A DNA stretch of 64,000 bases, from positions 248,001-312,000 of the forward strand of contig BRLC01000014.1 of the NCBI GenBank assembly GCA_024343425.1, in the 5' to 3' direction. Under the pieces are notes generated by a model. It was not told where the DNA came from, ran no database searches, and saw only the letters and a list, made by a program, of their open reading frames with translations. Origin of the DNA: Rhizobiaceae bacterium MnEN-MB40S. Lineage in GTDB: Bacteria > Pseudomonadota > Alphaproteobacteria > Rhizobiales > Rhizobiaceae. Both the position numbers and the translations under genes were made by a program. Positions 44,325-52,472 of the stretch are shown here, piece by piece (position 1 is the first letter of the stretch; each line of letters opens with the position of its first letter).

Positions 44325-45189
44325 CCTTCGCCAGCTTTTCCTCGAAAGCCCATATTTCGGGGAAGCCCATGAGTTCGTTGAACCGGGAGAAGTCGTAGAG
44401 CTCGACGGCGTCGGTGGTTTCACCGTTGGCCTTCAGATCTCCATAGGCTTTCTCGAGCGCGGCGCCCATCGAGAGAAAGCCGATCGCGGGGTGGATGCCG
44501 ATCGCATAACCCAACGCCTTCAGCCGGTCTTCGGACAGGGTCGGGGTCATGCCGCCATTGACCATGTTGGCGAACAGCGGCGCATCGATCGCCTCGGCGA
44601 CACGCTTCATCTCGTCTTCGCTTTCCGGCGATTCGACAAAAACCACATCCGCGCCTGCCTTCGCGAAGGCCTGGCCGCGTCTGATCGCCTCGTCCAGCCC
44701 GTAGCCGGTGCGGGCGTCCGTCCGGGCGATGATCAGGAAATCATCGCTTTGCCGGCTCTCGACAGCCGTCTCGATCTTGAGCAGCATGTCGTCCAGCGCG
44801 ATCACGCGACGATTGGGCGTGTGCCCGCACTTCTTCGGAAACTCCTGATCTTCGATCTGGATGGCGCTGACACCTGCGCGTTCGTAACCGCGAACGGTGT
44901 GACGGACATTGAGCGGGCCGCCGTAACCGGTGTCGGCGTCGGCGATGACAGGCGTCTTCGTCCGCTCGACGATGCAGGCGATACGGTCGATCATATCGGT
45001 GTAGGTCGCAAGCCCCGCATCGGGCAGGCCGAGATAGGAGGCCACGGTTCCGTAGCCGGTCACGTAGAGCGCCTTGAAGCCCATCGAATCGGCGATGAGC
45101 GCCGAAATCAGTTCAAATACGCCGGGTGCGGTGACGAACTCACCCGATTGCAAAGCTCTCCTGAGGGCAGGATCGGCCATTGAGGACAT
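44317..45189 (-). CDS. Isocitrate lyase/PEP mutase-family lyase 1
   Basis: A 290-residue TIM-barrel enzyme. The metal-binding IADADTGYG (82-90) and the catalytic loop KKCGH (119-123) are present; Cys121 marks C-C lyases such as 2-methylisocitrate lyase and 2,3-dimethylmalate lyase rather than PEP mutase. It probably splits a substituted malate or citrate into two acids. It is about 75% identical by eye to the lyase at 48948-49817. Start at 45189 by comparison with that paralogue; 45180 is an alternative. It has its own promoter with site C. Confidence 0.88.
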   Translation of the reverse strand: MSSMADPALRRALQSGEFVTAPGVFELISALIADSMGFKALYVTGYGTVASYLGLPDAGLATYTDMIDRIACIVERTKTPVIADADTGYGGPLNVRHTVRGYERAGVSAIQIEDQEFPKKCGHTPNRRVIALDDMLLKIETAVESRQSDDFLIIARTDARTGYGLDEAIRRGQAFAKAGADVVFVESPESEDEMKRVAEAIDAPLFANMVNGGMTPTLSEDRLKALGYAIGIHPAIGFLSMGAALEKAYGDLKANGETTDAVELYDFSRFNELMGFPEIWAFEEKLAKAR

Positions 45190-45411
45190 TTCTCCAGTTT
45201 GATGTATTGCATGACAGGACGCCCGCCGCCCCACCGGCGGCTACGTCGAATTTGCCCGTACCTGCCACGGCGATGAGCTATTTGTCCAGACCAATTTTAT
45301 GAAATTGGAAATCCACCTGGTTTGCAACCATGAGGACTTTCCATCTCTGATGGGAAACGGGCCTGTCTATGCCGGATAGAACGCCAGCCATTGGCGCTCC
45401 AACCCGGTTTT
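45190..45411. promoter_or_regulatory. Control region of lyase 1 with operator site C and TGGTTTGCA element
   Basis: This 222-bp gap separates lyase 1 from the preceding amidohydrolase gene on the same strand. It holds site C (45281-45294), an immediately following ATTTTATGAAATT region, and TGGTTTGCAACC (45318-45329), which matches an element near site B. This shows that lyase 1 is transcribed separately from the upstream leuCD-type operon. Confidence 0.55.
45281..45294. promoter_or_regulatory. Island operator site C
   Basis: TTTGTCCAGACCAA, identical to site B. It lies 92 bp upstream of the lyase 1 start. Confidence 0.68.
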
Positions 45412-46053
45412 TCACGCGGATATCTTCGTCTTCTCGAAATAGTCGAGAATCTCGTCCTCGCCGACGACGTCACCGTATTTGGCGTCCATGTCGAACAGAT
45501 TGGCCTCGTGGGGAGAGGCATGCCGGTCACCCACCGCTTCGCGCGCGATGATTGGAATGAAACCGTGGGAGCAGCAGTCGACGCAGGTCGCCCGGACACA
45601 GCCGCTTGTGGTGACGCCTGTGTGAATTAACGTGTCGACGCCGAGCGTCGCCAGCGTCGATGCCAGCGACGTGCCGAAGAAGGCGCTGGGATACTGTTTC
45701 GAGATCACGATCTCGTTGTCGGCGACGTCCAGCCCTTCCGGCCAGGCGCCCATGGGGTTGCCTGCAATGAAGTTCCGCAGCGGCCTGGCCTTCTGGAAGA
45801 ACCGCCCGCCATCGCAGCCACCAGCCTGATAGACGACATTGGTCAGGATGACCGGCACGCCGCATTCGCGCGCCTTGTCGCGTATCCTGAGCGCCGATTT
45901 GAGCGTGTCCTCCACGCCGGCGTAAAGCTCGCACTCCGGTTCGAAGTAGGCTTGTACGAAATCGATCATGATCAGCGCGGGTCTGACGCCGAAACCGATC
46001 CGGTTGTCATAGGCCCGCTTGTAGTTGTCGAGAAGGTTTTCGCTGGTGCTCAT
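45412..46053 (-). CDS. Isochorismatase-fold amidohydrolase 3
   Basis: A 213-residue paralogue with Asp31 (IMIDFVQAY), Lys119 (VISKQYPSAFFG) and Cys152 (TTSGCVRATC). It ends the racemase-lyase-SDR-leuC-leuD operon and overlaps the leuD-type stop by 4 bp. The tight link to a hydro-lyase of unsaturated dicarboxylates favours a maleamate- or citraconamate-like half-amide as substrate. Confidence 0.87.
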   Translation of the reverse strand: MSTSENLLDNYKRAYDNRIGFGVRPALIMIDFVQAYFEPECELYAGVEDTLKSALRIRDKARECGVPVILTNVVYQAGGCDGGRFFQKARPLRNFIAGNPMGAWPEGLDVADNEIVISKQYPSAFFGTSLASTLATLGVDTLIHTGVTTSGCVRATCVDCCSHGFIPIIAREAVGDRHASPHEANLFDMDAKYGDVVGEDEILDYFEKTKISA

Positions 46054-46691
46054 CCGATTTTTTCCTGTTCTTCGGCCAGTGCATGCAATTTATCGATGCC
46101 AATCGACATCCAGGGCTGATCCGCTCTCCGCCGCGCCTCGAAAGCCTCAATGGCGTCTCCGTCCTCGGCGAGGATCATGCCGACCTCGTCAAGACCCAGA
46201 AGCAGCAATCTCTTGAGGTTCGGTTCGATGTCGAAACCGATCTCGCGTTCTGACGCTAGGCGGATCGACTGGGCCTCCAGATCGATCTCAATCTCTTCCG
46301 CCGCCTCGGCGGCTTTCTCCACCGCCGCCATGTCGTCTCCGCCAAGGCGGATCGGCAGAACGCCGTTCTTGAAGCAATTGGCGAAAAAGATCTCGCCGAA
46401 GCTGCGCGCGATCACGCAACGAATCCCGAGATCGGCGATGGTCCAGACCGCCTGTTCGCGGCTGGAGCCCGTGCCGAAACTCTCGCCGGTCACCAGGATC
46501 TTCGCCGTGTCGTATGGCGACGTGTCGAGCACGAAAGGCTCGGGCCCGTTGCGGCGTTCGCTGAAAGCGTGGCGGCCAAGGCCCTCGCGATCCAAAAGCA
46601 GCAGGAAGCGCGCGGGGAAGATGACATCGGTGTCGATCGCGTTTTCCAGAAGCGGCGCGGCGACGCTTTTGACTGTGGTGAACTTTTCCAT
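46050..46691 (-). CDS. Aconitase-family hydro-lyase, small subunit (LeuD type)
   Basis: A 213-residue swivel-domain subunit. Start at 46691, two bases after the large-subunit stop. Family marks: IDTDVIFPARFLL (18-30), ILVTGESFGTGSSREQAVW, and the IARSFGEIFFANCFKNGVLPI stretch. With the large subunit it forms a 4Fe-4S hydro-lyase. In this catabolic setting the reaction is more likely hydration of maleate, citraconate or dimethylmaleate than leucine synthesis. Confidence 0.88.
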   Translation of the reverse strand: MEKFTTVKSVAAPLLENAIDTDVIFPARFLLLLDREGLGRHAFSERRNGPEPFVLDTSPYDTAKILVTGESFGTGSSREQAVWTIADLGIRCVIARSFGEIFFANCFKNGVLPIRLGGDDMAAVEKAAEAAEEIEIDLEAQSIRLASEREIGFDIEPNLKRLLLLGLDEVGMILAEDGDAIEAFEARRRADQPWMSIGIDKLHALAEEQEKIG

Positions 46692-46693
46692 GG

Positions 46694-48097
46694 TCACAAC
46701 AGCTCCCGCACGTCGGTGATCTTTCCGGTCACGGCGGCGGCTGCGGCCATCGGCGGGCTCATCAGGTGAGTGCGCCCGCCCTTGCCCTGGCGACCTTCGA
46801 AATTGCGGTTGGAGGTTGAGGCGCAGCGCTCGCCCTCTGTCAGCCGGTCGTCGTTCATCGCAACGCACATCGAACATCCCGCGTCTCGCCATTCGAAGCC
46901 GGCGGACAGGAATATCTCGTGCAGGCCCTCGCGCTCCGCGGCGATCTTGACGGCGGCCGATCCGGGCACCGCGATCGCCTTGACGCTGTCCGCCACCTTC
47001 CTGCCGGAAAGCACCTTCGCAGCTGCCCGCAGGTCTTCCAGGCGGCCATTGGTGCAGGATCCGACGAAAACGCGGTCGACTGCGATGTCGCGAATTGCCG
47101 TTCCAGGCTCCAGCCCCATATAGGCAAGGCTCTTGCGAATCCTCGATTTGCTGTTCTGATCGGGCTCCCGTTCCGGATCGGGCACGTAACCGGTGACGGC
47201 GCATGTGTGCTCCGGGGTCGTTCCCCAGGAGACCTGCGGGGCCAGATCAGCGGTATTGAACGTCACCTCGCGATCGAAAACCGCGTCCGCGTCGCTGTGC
47301 AGACCGGACCATGCTTCCATGGCCTGCTTCCAGGCTTCGCCTGACGGCGCCAGCGGACGGCCTTCGAGAAACGCGAAGGTCTTGTCGTCCGGCGCCACGA
47401 TGCCGACCCGGCTGCCGGCTTCAATCGACATGTTGCAAAGCGTCATGCGCGCCGCCATCGACAGCTCGCGCACGGTGGACCCGGCGTATTCCAGGGCGTA
47501 TCCCACGCCGCCGCCGGTGCCGATTTCCGCGATGAGGGCCAGAATGACGTCCTTGACGGTCACGCCGTCCGGCAACCCGCCCTCCAGATTGACCCGCATC
47601 GTCTTCTGCTTGCGCTGGCGAAGCGTTTGCGTCGCGAAGATGCTGGTGCATTCGCTGGCGCCGATGCCGAAGGCGATGCATCCGAAGGCGCCATGGGTGC
47701 AGGTGTGACTGTCTCCACACACAAGAACGACGCCAGGCAAGGTAAATCCCAATTCCGGGCCGATGACGTGAACGATGCCATGCCGTTCGCCATCCATCGG
47801 CATATAGGCGATGCCGTGTTTCGCGGCGTTTTCCTTGAGGCGTTCGACCTGTGAAAACGCCAGGCCTTCCGCGAACGGCCTGTCGCCGCGCAAGGTCGGC
47901 ACGGCGTGGTCGGCGACGGCGATGTGCGCCTCCGGACAGCGGACCTTCCGTCCATCCTGGTCTAGGGCTGCAAAAGCCTGCGGGCTCGATACTTCCTGCA
48001 CCAGGTGGCGATCGACATAGATCAGGTGCTCGCCATTGCCGCGGTCAGCGACCACGTGGCTGTCCCAGATCTTGTCATAAAGCGTTTGCGCGACCAT
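46694..48097 (-). CDS. Aconitase-family hydro-lyase, large subunit (LeuC type)
   Basis: A 467-residue catalytic subunit. The 4Fe-4S ligands are Cys in VFVGSCTNGR and the pair in GCSMCVA; the substrate loop VCGDSHTCTHGAFG is intact. The length and start (TLYDKIWDSH) are very LeuC-like; I set the start at 48097 to match. Genes for leucine synthesis are absent, while a PEP-mutase-family lyase and an amidase share the operon. This parallels the dimethylmaleate hydratase/dimethylmalate lyase pairing known from anaerobic nicotinate breakdown. Confidence 0.9.
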   Translation of the reverse strand: MVAQTLYDKIWDSHVVADRGNGEHLIYVDRHLVQEVSSPQAFAALDQDGRKVRCPEAHIAVADHAVPTLRGDRPFAEGLAFSQVERLKENAAKHGIAYMPMDGERHGIVHVIGPELGFTLPGVVLVCGDSHTCTHGAFGCIAFGIGASECTSIFATQTLRQRKQKTMRVNLEGGLPDGVTVKDVILALIAEIGTGGGVGYALEYAGSTVRELSMAARMTLCNMSIEAGSRVGIVAPDDKTFAFLEGRPLAPSGEAWKQAMEAWSGLHSDADAVFDREVTFNTADLAPQVSWGTTPEHTCAVTGYVPDPEREPDQNSKSRIRKSLAYMGLEPGTAIRDIAVDRVFVGSCTNGRLEDLRAAAKVLSGRKVADSVKAIAVPGSAAVKIAAEREGLHEIFLSAGFEWRDAGCSMCVAMNDDRLTEGERCASTSNRNFEGRQGKGGRTHLMSPPMAAAAAVTGKITDVRELL

Positions 48098-48113
48098 TAC
48101 CGATACTCCAACC

Positions 48114-48845
48114 TCACGGCATGTATGCGCCGCCATTGACCCAAAGCACCTGGCCGGTCATGTAGGCGCTGTCGGATCCAAGCAGAAAGCGGATCGGCCC
48201 GACGATGTCTTCCGGCTCGGCGACGCGCGCGAGCGGAATGACGCTGACATATTTTTCGAGATCGACTTCGATTTCGGCGGTTTCATCGGAGATGCCCGTG
48301 CCGCCGTGCGAGAACGCCGTGTCGACAAAGCCGGGCGCCACGGTGTTGACCCGCACCTTCGGCGACCATTCGAGCGCCAGCGTATTGGCCAGCGCCATCA
48401 GGCCGGCTTTGGCCGACGCATAGGAAACAAAGCCGGGGCGAATGTAGCGGCCAAGGCCGGAGGCGATCATGACGACGCTGCCGCCATCGGACATCAAAGG
48501 CATGATGGCCTTCGCAGACAGGAAGGCGCCGCGCAGGTTTCCGGAAACAACATTGTCGAAATAGTCCGTTGGCGTGTCGGCCACGGAATGGATCGAGGGA
48601 TTGTAGCCGGCCAAATGGACATATCCGTCAACTGACGGCCAATGGTCGGCGAGTTCACGCGCAGCGGTGTTGATCGCCTCCTCCGACAGCACATCGATCT
48701 CGATCGTCCGCGTCGTGGGGCGATGGCGTTCGATCGATGCCGGAAGGTCGAGAACGACGACATCGTCCCCTGCTTCCGTCAGCGCCGCGACGAGGGCGCG
48801 CCCGATGCCCCCTGCCCCGCCAAGGATCGCGATCCGGCGGCTCAT
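48114..48845 (-). CDS. Short-chain dehydrogenase/reductase 1
   Basis: A 243-residue Rossmann-fold oxidoreductase. The nucleotide motif GGAGGIGRAL (about 8-17) binds NAD(P); HLAGYNP stands for the usual NNAG, so the NAG motif is altered. Catalytic residues are Ser in MIASGLG and Tyr-Lys in SYASAKAG. The start at 48845 has GGAGG 8 bp upstream. It lies between lyase 2 and the LeuC-type gene and should oxidise or reduce a hydroxy/keto intermediate. Confidence 0.87.
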   Translation of the reverse strand: MSRRIAILGGAGGIGRALVAALTEAGDDVVVLDLPASIERHRPTTRTIEIDVLSEEAINTAARELADHWPSVDGYVHLAGYNPSIHSVADTPTDYFDNVVSGNLRGAFLSAKAIMPLMSDGGSVVMIASGLGRYIRPGFVSYASAKAGLMALANTLALEWSPKVRVNTVAPGFVDTAFSHGGTGISDETAEIEVDLEKYVSVIPLARVAEPEDIVGPIRFLLGSDSAYMTGQVLWVNGGAYMP

Positions 48846-48947
48846 CGCACGCGCCTCCAATGCGGAAACTCGAATGTCTTGCGAGACGCTTGCATCTTTG
48901 TCATCTCAAATCTTTCCCGAAGGACCATCGCCCGAACCGCCACTATT

Positions 48948-49817
48948 TCAGGCCGAAACATACTTCTTTTCGAACTCCCAGATATCCGGAAAACCGATCA
49001 GTTCATTGAACTGCTGGAAATCGTAGAGGTCGATCCCCTTGCTGGTTTCCCCGTTCCGGTAAAGATCCGCATAGGCGTTTTTCAGCGCCGCCCCCATGGA
49101 CAGGAACCCGATCGCGGGATGGATGGCGACCGCGAAACCGAGAGACTGCAATGTGTTCGCAGACAACAAGGGCGTCCGGCCGCCATTGACGATATTGGCC
49201 ATCAGCGGCGCGTCGATTTCATCCGCGATGCGTTGCATTTCTTCCTCGGACTCGGGTGATTCCACGAACACGATGTCGGCGCCGGCCTTCGCGAAGGCCT
49301 TGCCGCGTTTGATCGCCTCGTCGAGACCGAGCCCCGTTCGCGCATCCGTTCTGGCGATAATCAGGAAGTCGTCGCTCCGCCTGCTGTCGATGGCGACCTC
49401 GATCTTGCGGATCATGTCCTCCAGCGGCACGACCCGTCGGTTCGGCGTGTGGCCGCACTTCTTCGGAAACTCCTGATCCTCGAGCTGGATTGCGGTGACG
49501 CCGGAATTTTCATAGCCGCGCACCGTGTGACGGACGTTCAAAAGACCGCCATATCCGGTGTCGGCGTCCGCGATGACCGGCGTTTTCGTGCGGCCCGCAA
49601 TGCTTGCGACACGGTCGATCATGTCTGAGTAAGTAGCGATGCCGGCGTCCGGAAGCCCGAGATAGGAGGCAACCGTCCCGTAGCCGGTAATGTAAAGCGC
49701 CTTGAAGCCGACCTCGTCGGCGATCAGCGCCGAAATCATTTCAAAGACGCCGGGCGCCAGGATCAGGTCCCCGGAACGGATTGCATTTTTCAGAGCTGGA
49801 TCGGCCATGGAATTCAC
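48948..49817 (-). CDS. Isocitrate lyase/PEP mutase-family lyase 2
   Basis: A 289-residue paralogue of lyase 1 with the same IADADTGYG and KKCGHTPNR catalytic motifs. The longest start is a GTG at 49817; ATG at 49808 gives MADPAL, the conserved N-terminus of both copies. Differences cluster near the N-terminus and in the last 60 residues, which line the active-site entrance, so the two may act on related but different substrates. It is the second gene of the operon headed by the maleate-isomerase-like gene. Confidence 0.88.
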   Translation of the reverse strand: MNSMADPALKNAIRSGDLILAPGVFEMISALIADEVGFKALYITGYGTVASYLGLPDAGIATYSDMIDRVASIAGRTKTPVIADADTGYGGLLNVRHTVRGYENSGVTAIQLEDQEFPKKCGHTPNRRVVPLEDMIRKIEVAIDSRRSDDFLIIARTDARTGLGLDEAIKRGKAFAKAGADIVFVESPESEEEMQRIADEIDAPLMANIVNGGRTPLLSANTLQSLGFAVAIHPAIGFLSMGAALKNAYADLYRNGETSKGIDLYDFQQFNELIGFPDIWEFEKKYVSA

Positions 49818-49838
49818 TCGTTTCTTTCTGGCGTCGCG

Positions 49839-50585
49839 TCAGTGGCTGGAAAGGAGGCGACCAAATGGCTGGAACCGGTCCTGCAGGCCGACGGCCCGCA
49901 GCATCGACCAGAAGGTCGCCTGATTGGAGGTGACGACCGGCACGCCCAGTTCAGCCTCGAGGCTTTCGACCAGAGGCAGGGTCGGAAAATCGGTGCAGGT
50001 GACAAGAAGCGCGTCACTGCCCGGAACAAAGGCCGCCCTCGCGTGGTCTGCGACGGCGTCGAGCGGCGTCTTCGCGATGCGCGGGTACTCGCTGGGCCCG
50101 CCGGCGCCAATGCCGAGCCCGATCAGCCGCAGCACCTCGAAGCCGTGGGCTTCCAGAAATTCGGTTTCATGGGCGTTCAGGGCGTCGGCATAGGGGGTTG
50201 CGACGGAAAGCTTGACCACGCCGAGCGTTTTCAAGGCGTCCACGATCGCAGCCGACGTCGTGACGCATTGTCGACCGGTGCGTTCGCTCAGCCTGGCGGG
50301 CATCGACTGCGCAGGCGTTATCATGGAGCCGGCCGTGCAGGCATAGGCGATCGCATCGGCGCCGCACTGGGCAAGCATGCCGATCGCCGCATCGAGGTCG
50401 GCGTAGAGCGCGGCTTCGCCGGCTTCAGTATGCGTATCGGAGTGCAGTTTCATCCTGTGGGTGTGGTATGTCACACCGTCTGGAACCATGCGCGCCCACT
50501 CCGCCTCGTTGACGGTGTTCGTCGGCGGAACGATGAGCCCGAGTTTGGCCCGGCTGGAATAGGTGGACTGGTGTTTTGCTTTCAT
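49839..50585 (-). CDS. Maleate isomerase/arylmalonate decarboxylase-family protein 1
   Basis: A 248-residue member of the Asp/Glu racemase superfamily. Both catalytic Cys are present: Cys83 in AYACTAGS and Cys197 in LLVTCTDFPT, as in maleate cis-trans isomerase; the N-terminal LIVPPTNTVNE loop also fits. It probably isomerises a cis-unsaturated dicarboxylate or racemises a ring-derived acid. It is the first gene of a leftward six-gene operon, 50 bp after site D. Confidence 0.85.
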   Translation of the reverse strand: MKAKHQSTYSSRAKLGLIVPPTNTVNEAEWARMVPDGVTYHTHRMKLHSDTHTEAGEAALYADLDAAIGMLAQCGADAIAYACTAGSMITPAQSMPARLSERTGRQCVTTSAAIVDALKTLGVVKLSVATPYADALNAHETEFLEAHGFEVLRLIGLGIGAGGPSEYPRIAKTPLDAVADHARAAFVPGSDALLVTCTDFPTLPLVESLEAELGVPVVTSNQATFWSMLRAVGLQDRFQPFGRLLSSH

Positions 50586-50635
50586 TGCCAGATAATCTAT
50601 AGTTGATAATGACGAATTGGCAAAGGCGAGATGTA

Positions 50636-50649
50636 TTTGTCCGTATCAA
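50636..50649. promoter_or_regulatory. Island operator site D
   Basis: TTTGTCCGTATCAA, with TTTGTCC and CAATTTTAT shared with site C. It lies between the leftward maleate-isomerase-like operon (51 bp) and the rightward UTRA regulator gene (137 bp to the first ATG), so it may mediate autoregulation as well. Confidence 0.6.
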
Positions 50650-50772
50650 TTTTATCTTTGCAGTCTCGCAGCCACTGCCGTATCAGTCATCGAATTCGGT
50701 GGCCGGTTTCGGCGCATTAAAGAGCTATAGTTGCGAACAGGAGCGATTCCGGATCTTCAGAGGAAGATCGCC

Positions 50773-50806
50773 ATGGAGCAGTCACTCAAATGGAGCAGTC
50801 ACTGAA
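50773..50806 (+). repeat. 17-bp tandem duplication at the regulator start, creating a uORF
   Basis: ATGGAGCAGTCACTCAA (50773-50789) is followed directly by ATGGAGCAGTCACTGAA (50790-50806), one mismatch in 17. The first copy has the ribosome-binding site (AGGAAG, 6 bp upstream) but reads out of frame and stops at TGA 50803-50805 after ten codons. The second copy opens the regulator frame without its own ribosome-binding site. Confidence 0.75.
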
Positions 50807-51575
50807 GAAGAACAATCCGAGCGAAGATAGCCAGATGAGCGACGATTCGTCCGGTCCCCGCTATTCCCGGATCCAGAAGGAGTTGGTCGGCCGCATCGCA
50901 GATGGCGTCTATCCCGTCGGAAGGCTTATTCCGACCGAAGCCGAACTGGCTCAGGAATTCGACACCAGCCGCTTCACCATCCGCGAGGCGTTGCGCTGCA
51001 TGACGGAAGACGGCTATGTCGAACGCCGTCAGGGAATGGGCACGCGGGTGATCTCGGCCAAACCGCTGTCCGGCTACTATCAGTCGTTCGAATCGCTGCA
51101 GGAACTGTTCCAGATAGCGCTGGACACCTATCTCGTCGTTCTTGGCAACAGGACCGTCACGCTCGACGCAAAGCTCGCCGAGCGGGTTGGCGGACAGGAA
51201 GGGGAACAGTGGATCCGTGTCGACGGCATACGCTGGACCGAACCCGGCGGCCGACCGATTTGCTATATCCAGAGCTTCATCCCGGAGCGCTTTGAAGCGG
51301 TGATCCCTGAACTGGCGACCTACCAGGGGCCCTTCTTCGATATTCTCGAAGGATATTCGCGCGAAACGATCAAGGAAACGCAGCAGGAAATACGGGCGGA
51401 AGCCATGCCGCCGGAAATCGCCGCGTCGCTGGGACTTCCGGCAGAATCGCGCTCACTTCAGATCCTGAGGCGCTACATTACGGATTCCGGCGTATTGATC
51501 GCCTCCTTCAACTGGCACCCGGCCGACCAGATGACCTATCGGATGCGTATCAGGCGCGGCCGGCAGTCTGCTTAG
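50790..51575 (+). CDS. GntR/HutC-family (UTRA) transcriptional regulator 2
   Basis: A regulator of up to 261 residues: GntR winged helix at about 25-95 (SRFTIREALRCMTEDGYVERRQGMGTRV), then a UTRA domain to the end (SFNWHPADQMTYRM). It is paralogous to the regulator at 28598-29371. The start is ambiguous: ATG 50790 lies in the 17-bp duplication behind a short uORF, and ATG 50835 (MSDDSSG) is an alternative. It faces the maleate-isomerase operon across site D and is the best candidate for the island regulator. Confidence 0.87.
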   Translation: MEQSLKKNNPSEDSQMSDDSSGPRYSRIQKELVGRIADGVYPVGRLIPTEAELAQEFDTSRFTIREALRCMTEDGYVERRQGMGTRVISAKPLSGYYQSFESLQELFQIALDTYLVVLGNRTVTLDAKLAERVGGQEGEQWIRVDGIRWTEPGGRPICYIQSFIPERFEAVIPELATYQGPFFDILEGYSRETIKETQQEIRAEAMPPEIAASLGLPAESRSLQILRRYITDSGVLIASFNWHPADQMTYRMRIRRGRQSA

Positions 51576-51587
51576 CCGCTTCGGCGA

Positions 51588-52466
51588 TCAAACAAATATC
51601 GGCCGGAAACCGCTGACATCGTTTCCTTCAACCCGCATGCCATGGCCGCCGCGCAAATGCGCAGGCATGAGGAGCGCGCCGTCTCCTGCGCATCGTTCCG
51701 CCAGTTGCTGGCGGAGTTCGCCGGCCTGCAAAGCGTCGTGGCAAAAAGCGCTGCTCCAATGGGGTCTGAATATCTGGACCGGGGAATGAAACGCATCGCC
51801 GCAGAACAGCGCATGGCCGCCGTCGCCGCAATTCAGATCCAGCCCGATCTGACCCGGGGAATGGCCGTGGAGCGGAATGATTTCCAGACCTGACGTCAGT
51901 TCGAAACCGTCGTCGACCTCTTCGACAAGGCCCGCTTCCAAAACCGGCAGGACGCTGTCCGCATAGCAACCATGATTGTGCTTGCCGGGTTCACGGCCTT
52001 CCAGATCACGCCAATGATCCAGTTCGGCACGGCCCATGACGTAGCGCGCGTTGGGAAATGTCGGCGCCCAACGGCCGTTCTCAAGTTTGGTGTTCCAGCC
52101 GACATGGTCTGCATGCAGATGCGTGCACATCACGATATCGACGTCCTCTGGCGCCAATCCGGCCGCCGCAAGGCGCGTCAAATAACCGGTGTCGCGTCTT
52201 TGATCCCAGTCCTGCCGGCGCGCGCGCGGTTTGTGCTCGCCGACGCAGGTGTCGATGAGCACCGTCAGTCCACCGATATTGAGCACGAAGCTGTGCAGGC
52301 TCAACAGGATGCTGCCTGTCTTGAAATCCACGTGATCGGGAGCGAGCAATGCGGATTCACCGGCGAGTTCCGCCGGATCACGGCCGGGCAGCAGGAAGTC
52401 GAACGGAAGAACAAAGGGATCGAAGTCGACAATCTTGCTCACGATGGCCGGGCCGAGCTTGAACAT
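51588..52466 (-). CDS. Metallo-beta-lactamase-fold hydrolase
   Basis: A 292-residue MBL-fold hydrolase with the metal motif THLHADHVGW (about 115-124), HGHSPGQIG near 200, FCGDAFHSP near 220 and a final PAHLRGG near 272. It belongs to the lactonase/thioesterase-like branch (AttM/AhlL-like proteins have a similar arrangement). In the pathway it may open a lactone or hydrolyse a thioester. It converges with regulator 2 (12-bp gap) and is the last gene of the monooxygenase operon. Confidence 0.85.
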   Translation of the reverse strand: MFKLGPAIVSKIVDFDPFVLPFDFLLPGRDPAELAGESALLAPDHVDFKTGSILLSLHSFVLNIGGLTVLIDTCVGEHKPRARRQDWDQRRDTGYLTRLAAAGLAPEDVDIVMCTHLHADHVGWNTKLENGRWAPTFPNARYVMGRAELDHWRDLEGREPGKHNHGCYADSVLPVLEAGLVEEVDDGFELTSGLEIIPLHGHSPGQIGLDLNCGDGGHALFCGDAFHSPVQIFRPHWSSAFCHDALQAGELRQQLAERCAGDGALLMPAHLRGGHGMRVEGNDVSGFRPIFV

Positions 52467-52472
52467 GGCGCC

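Noticed and set aside
46694-48097. Leucine biosynthesis leuCD
   Set aside because: No leuA or leuB, and the operon contains catabolic lyases and an amidase; a catabolic hydro-lyase is more likely, though sequence alone cannot exclude the leucine function.
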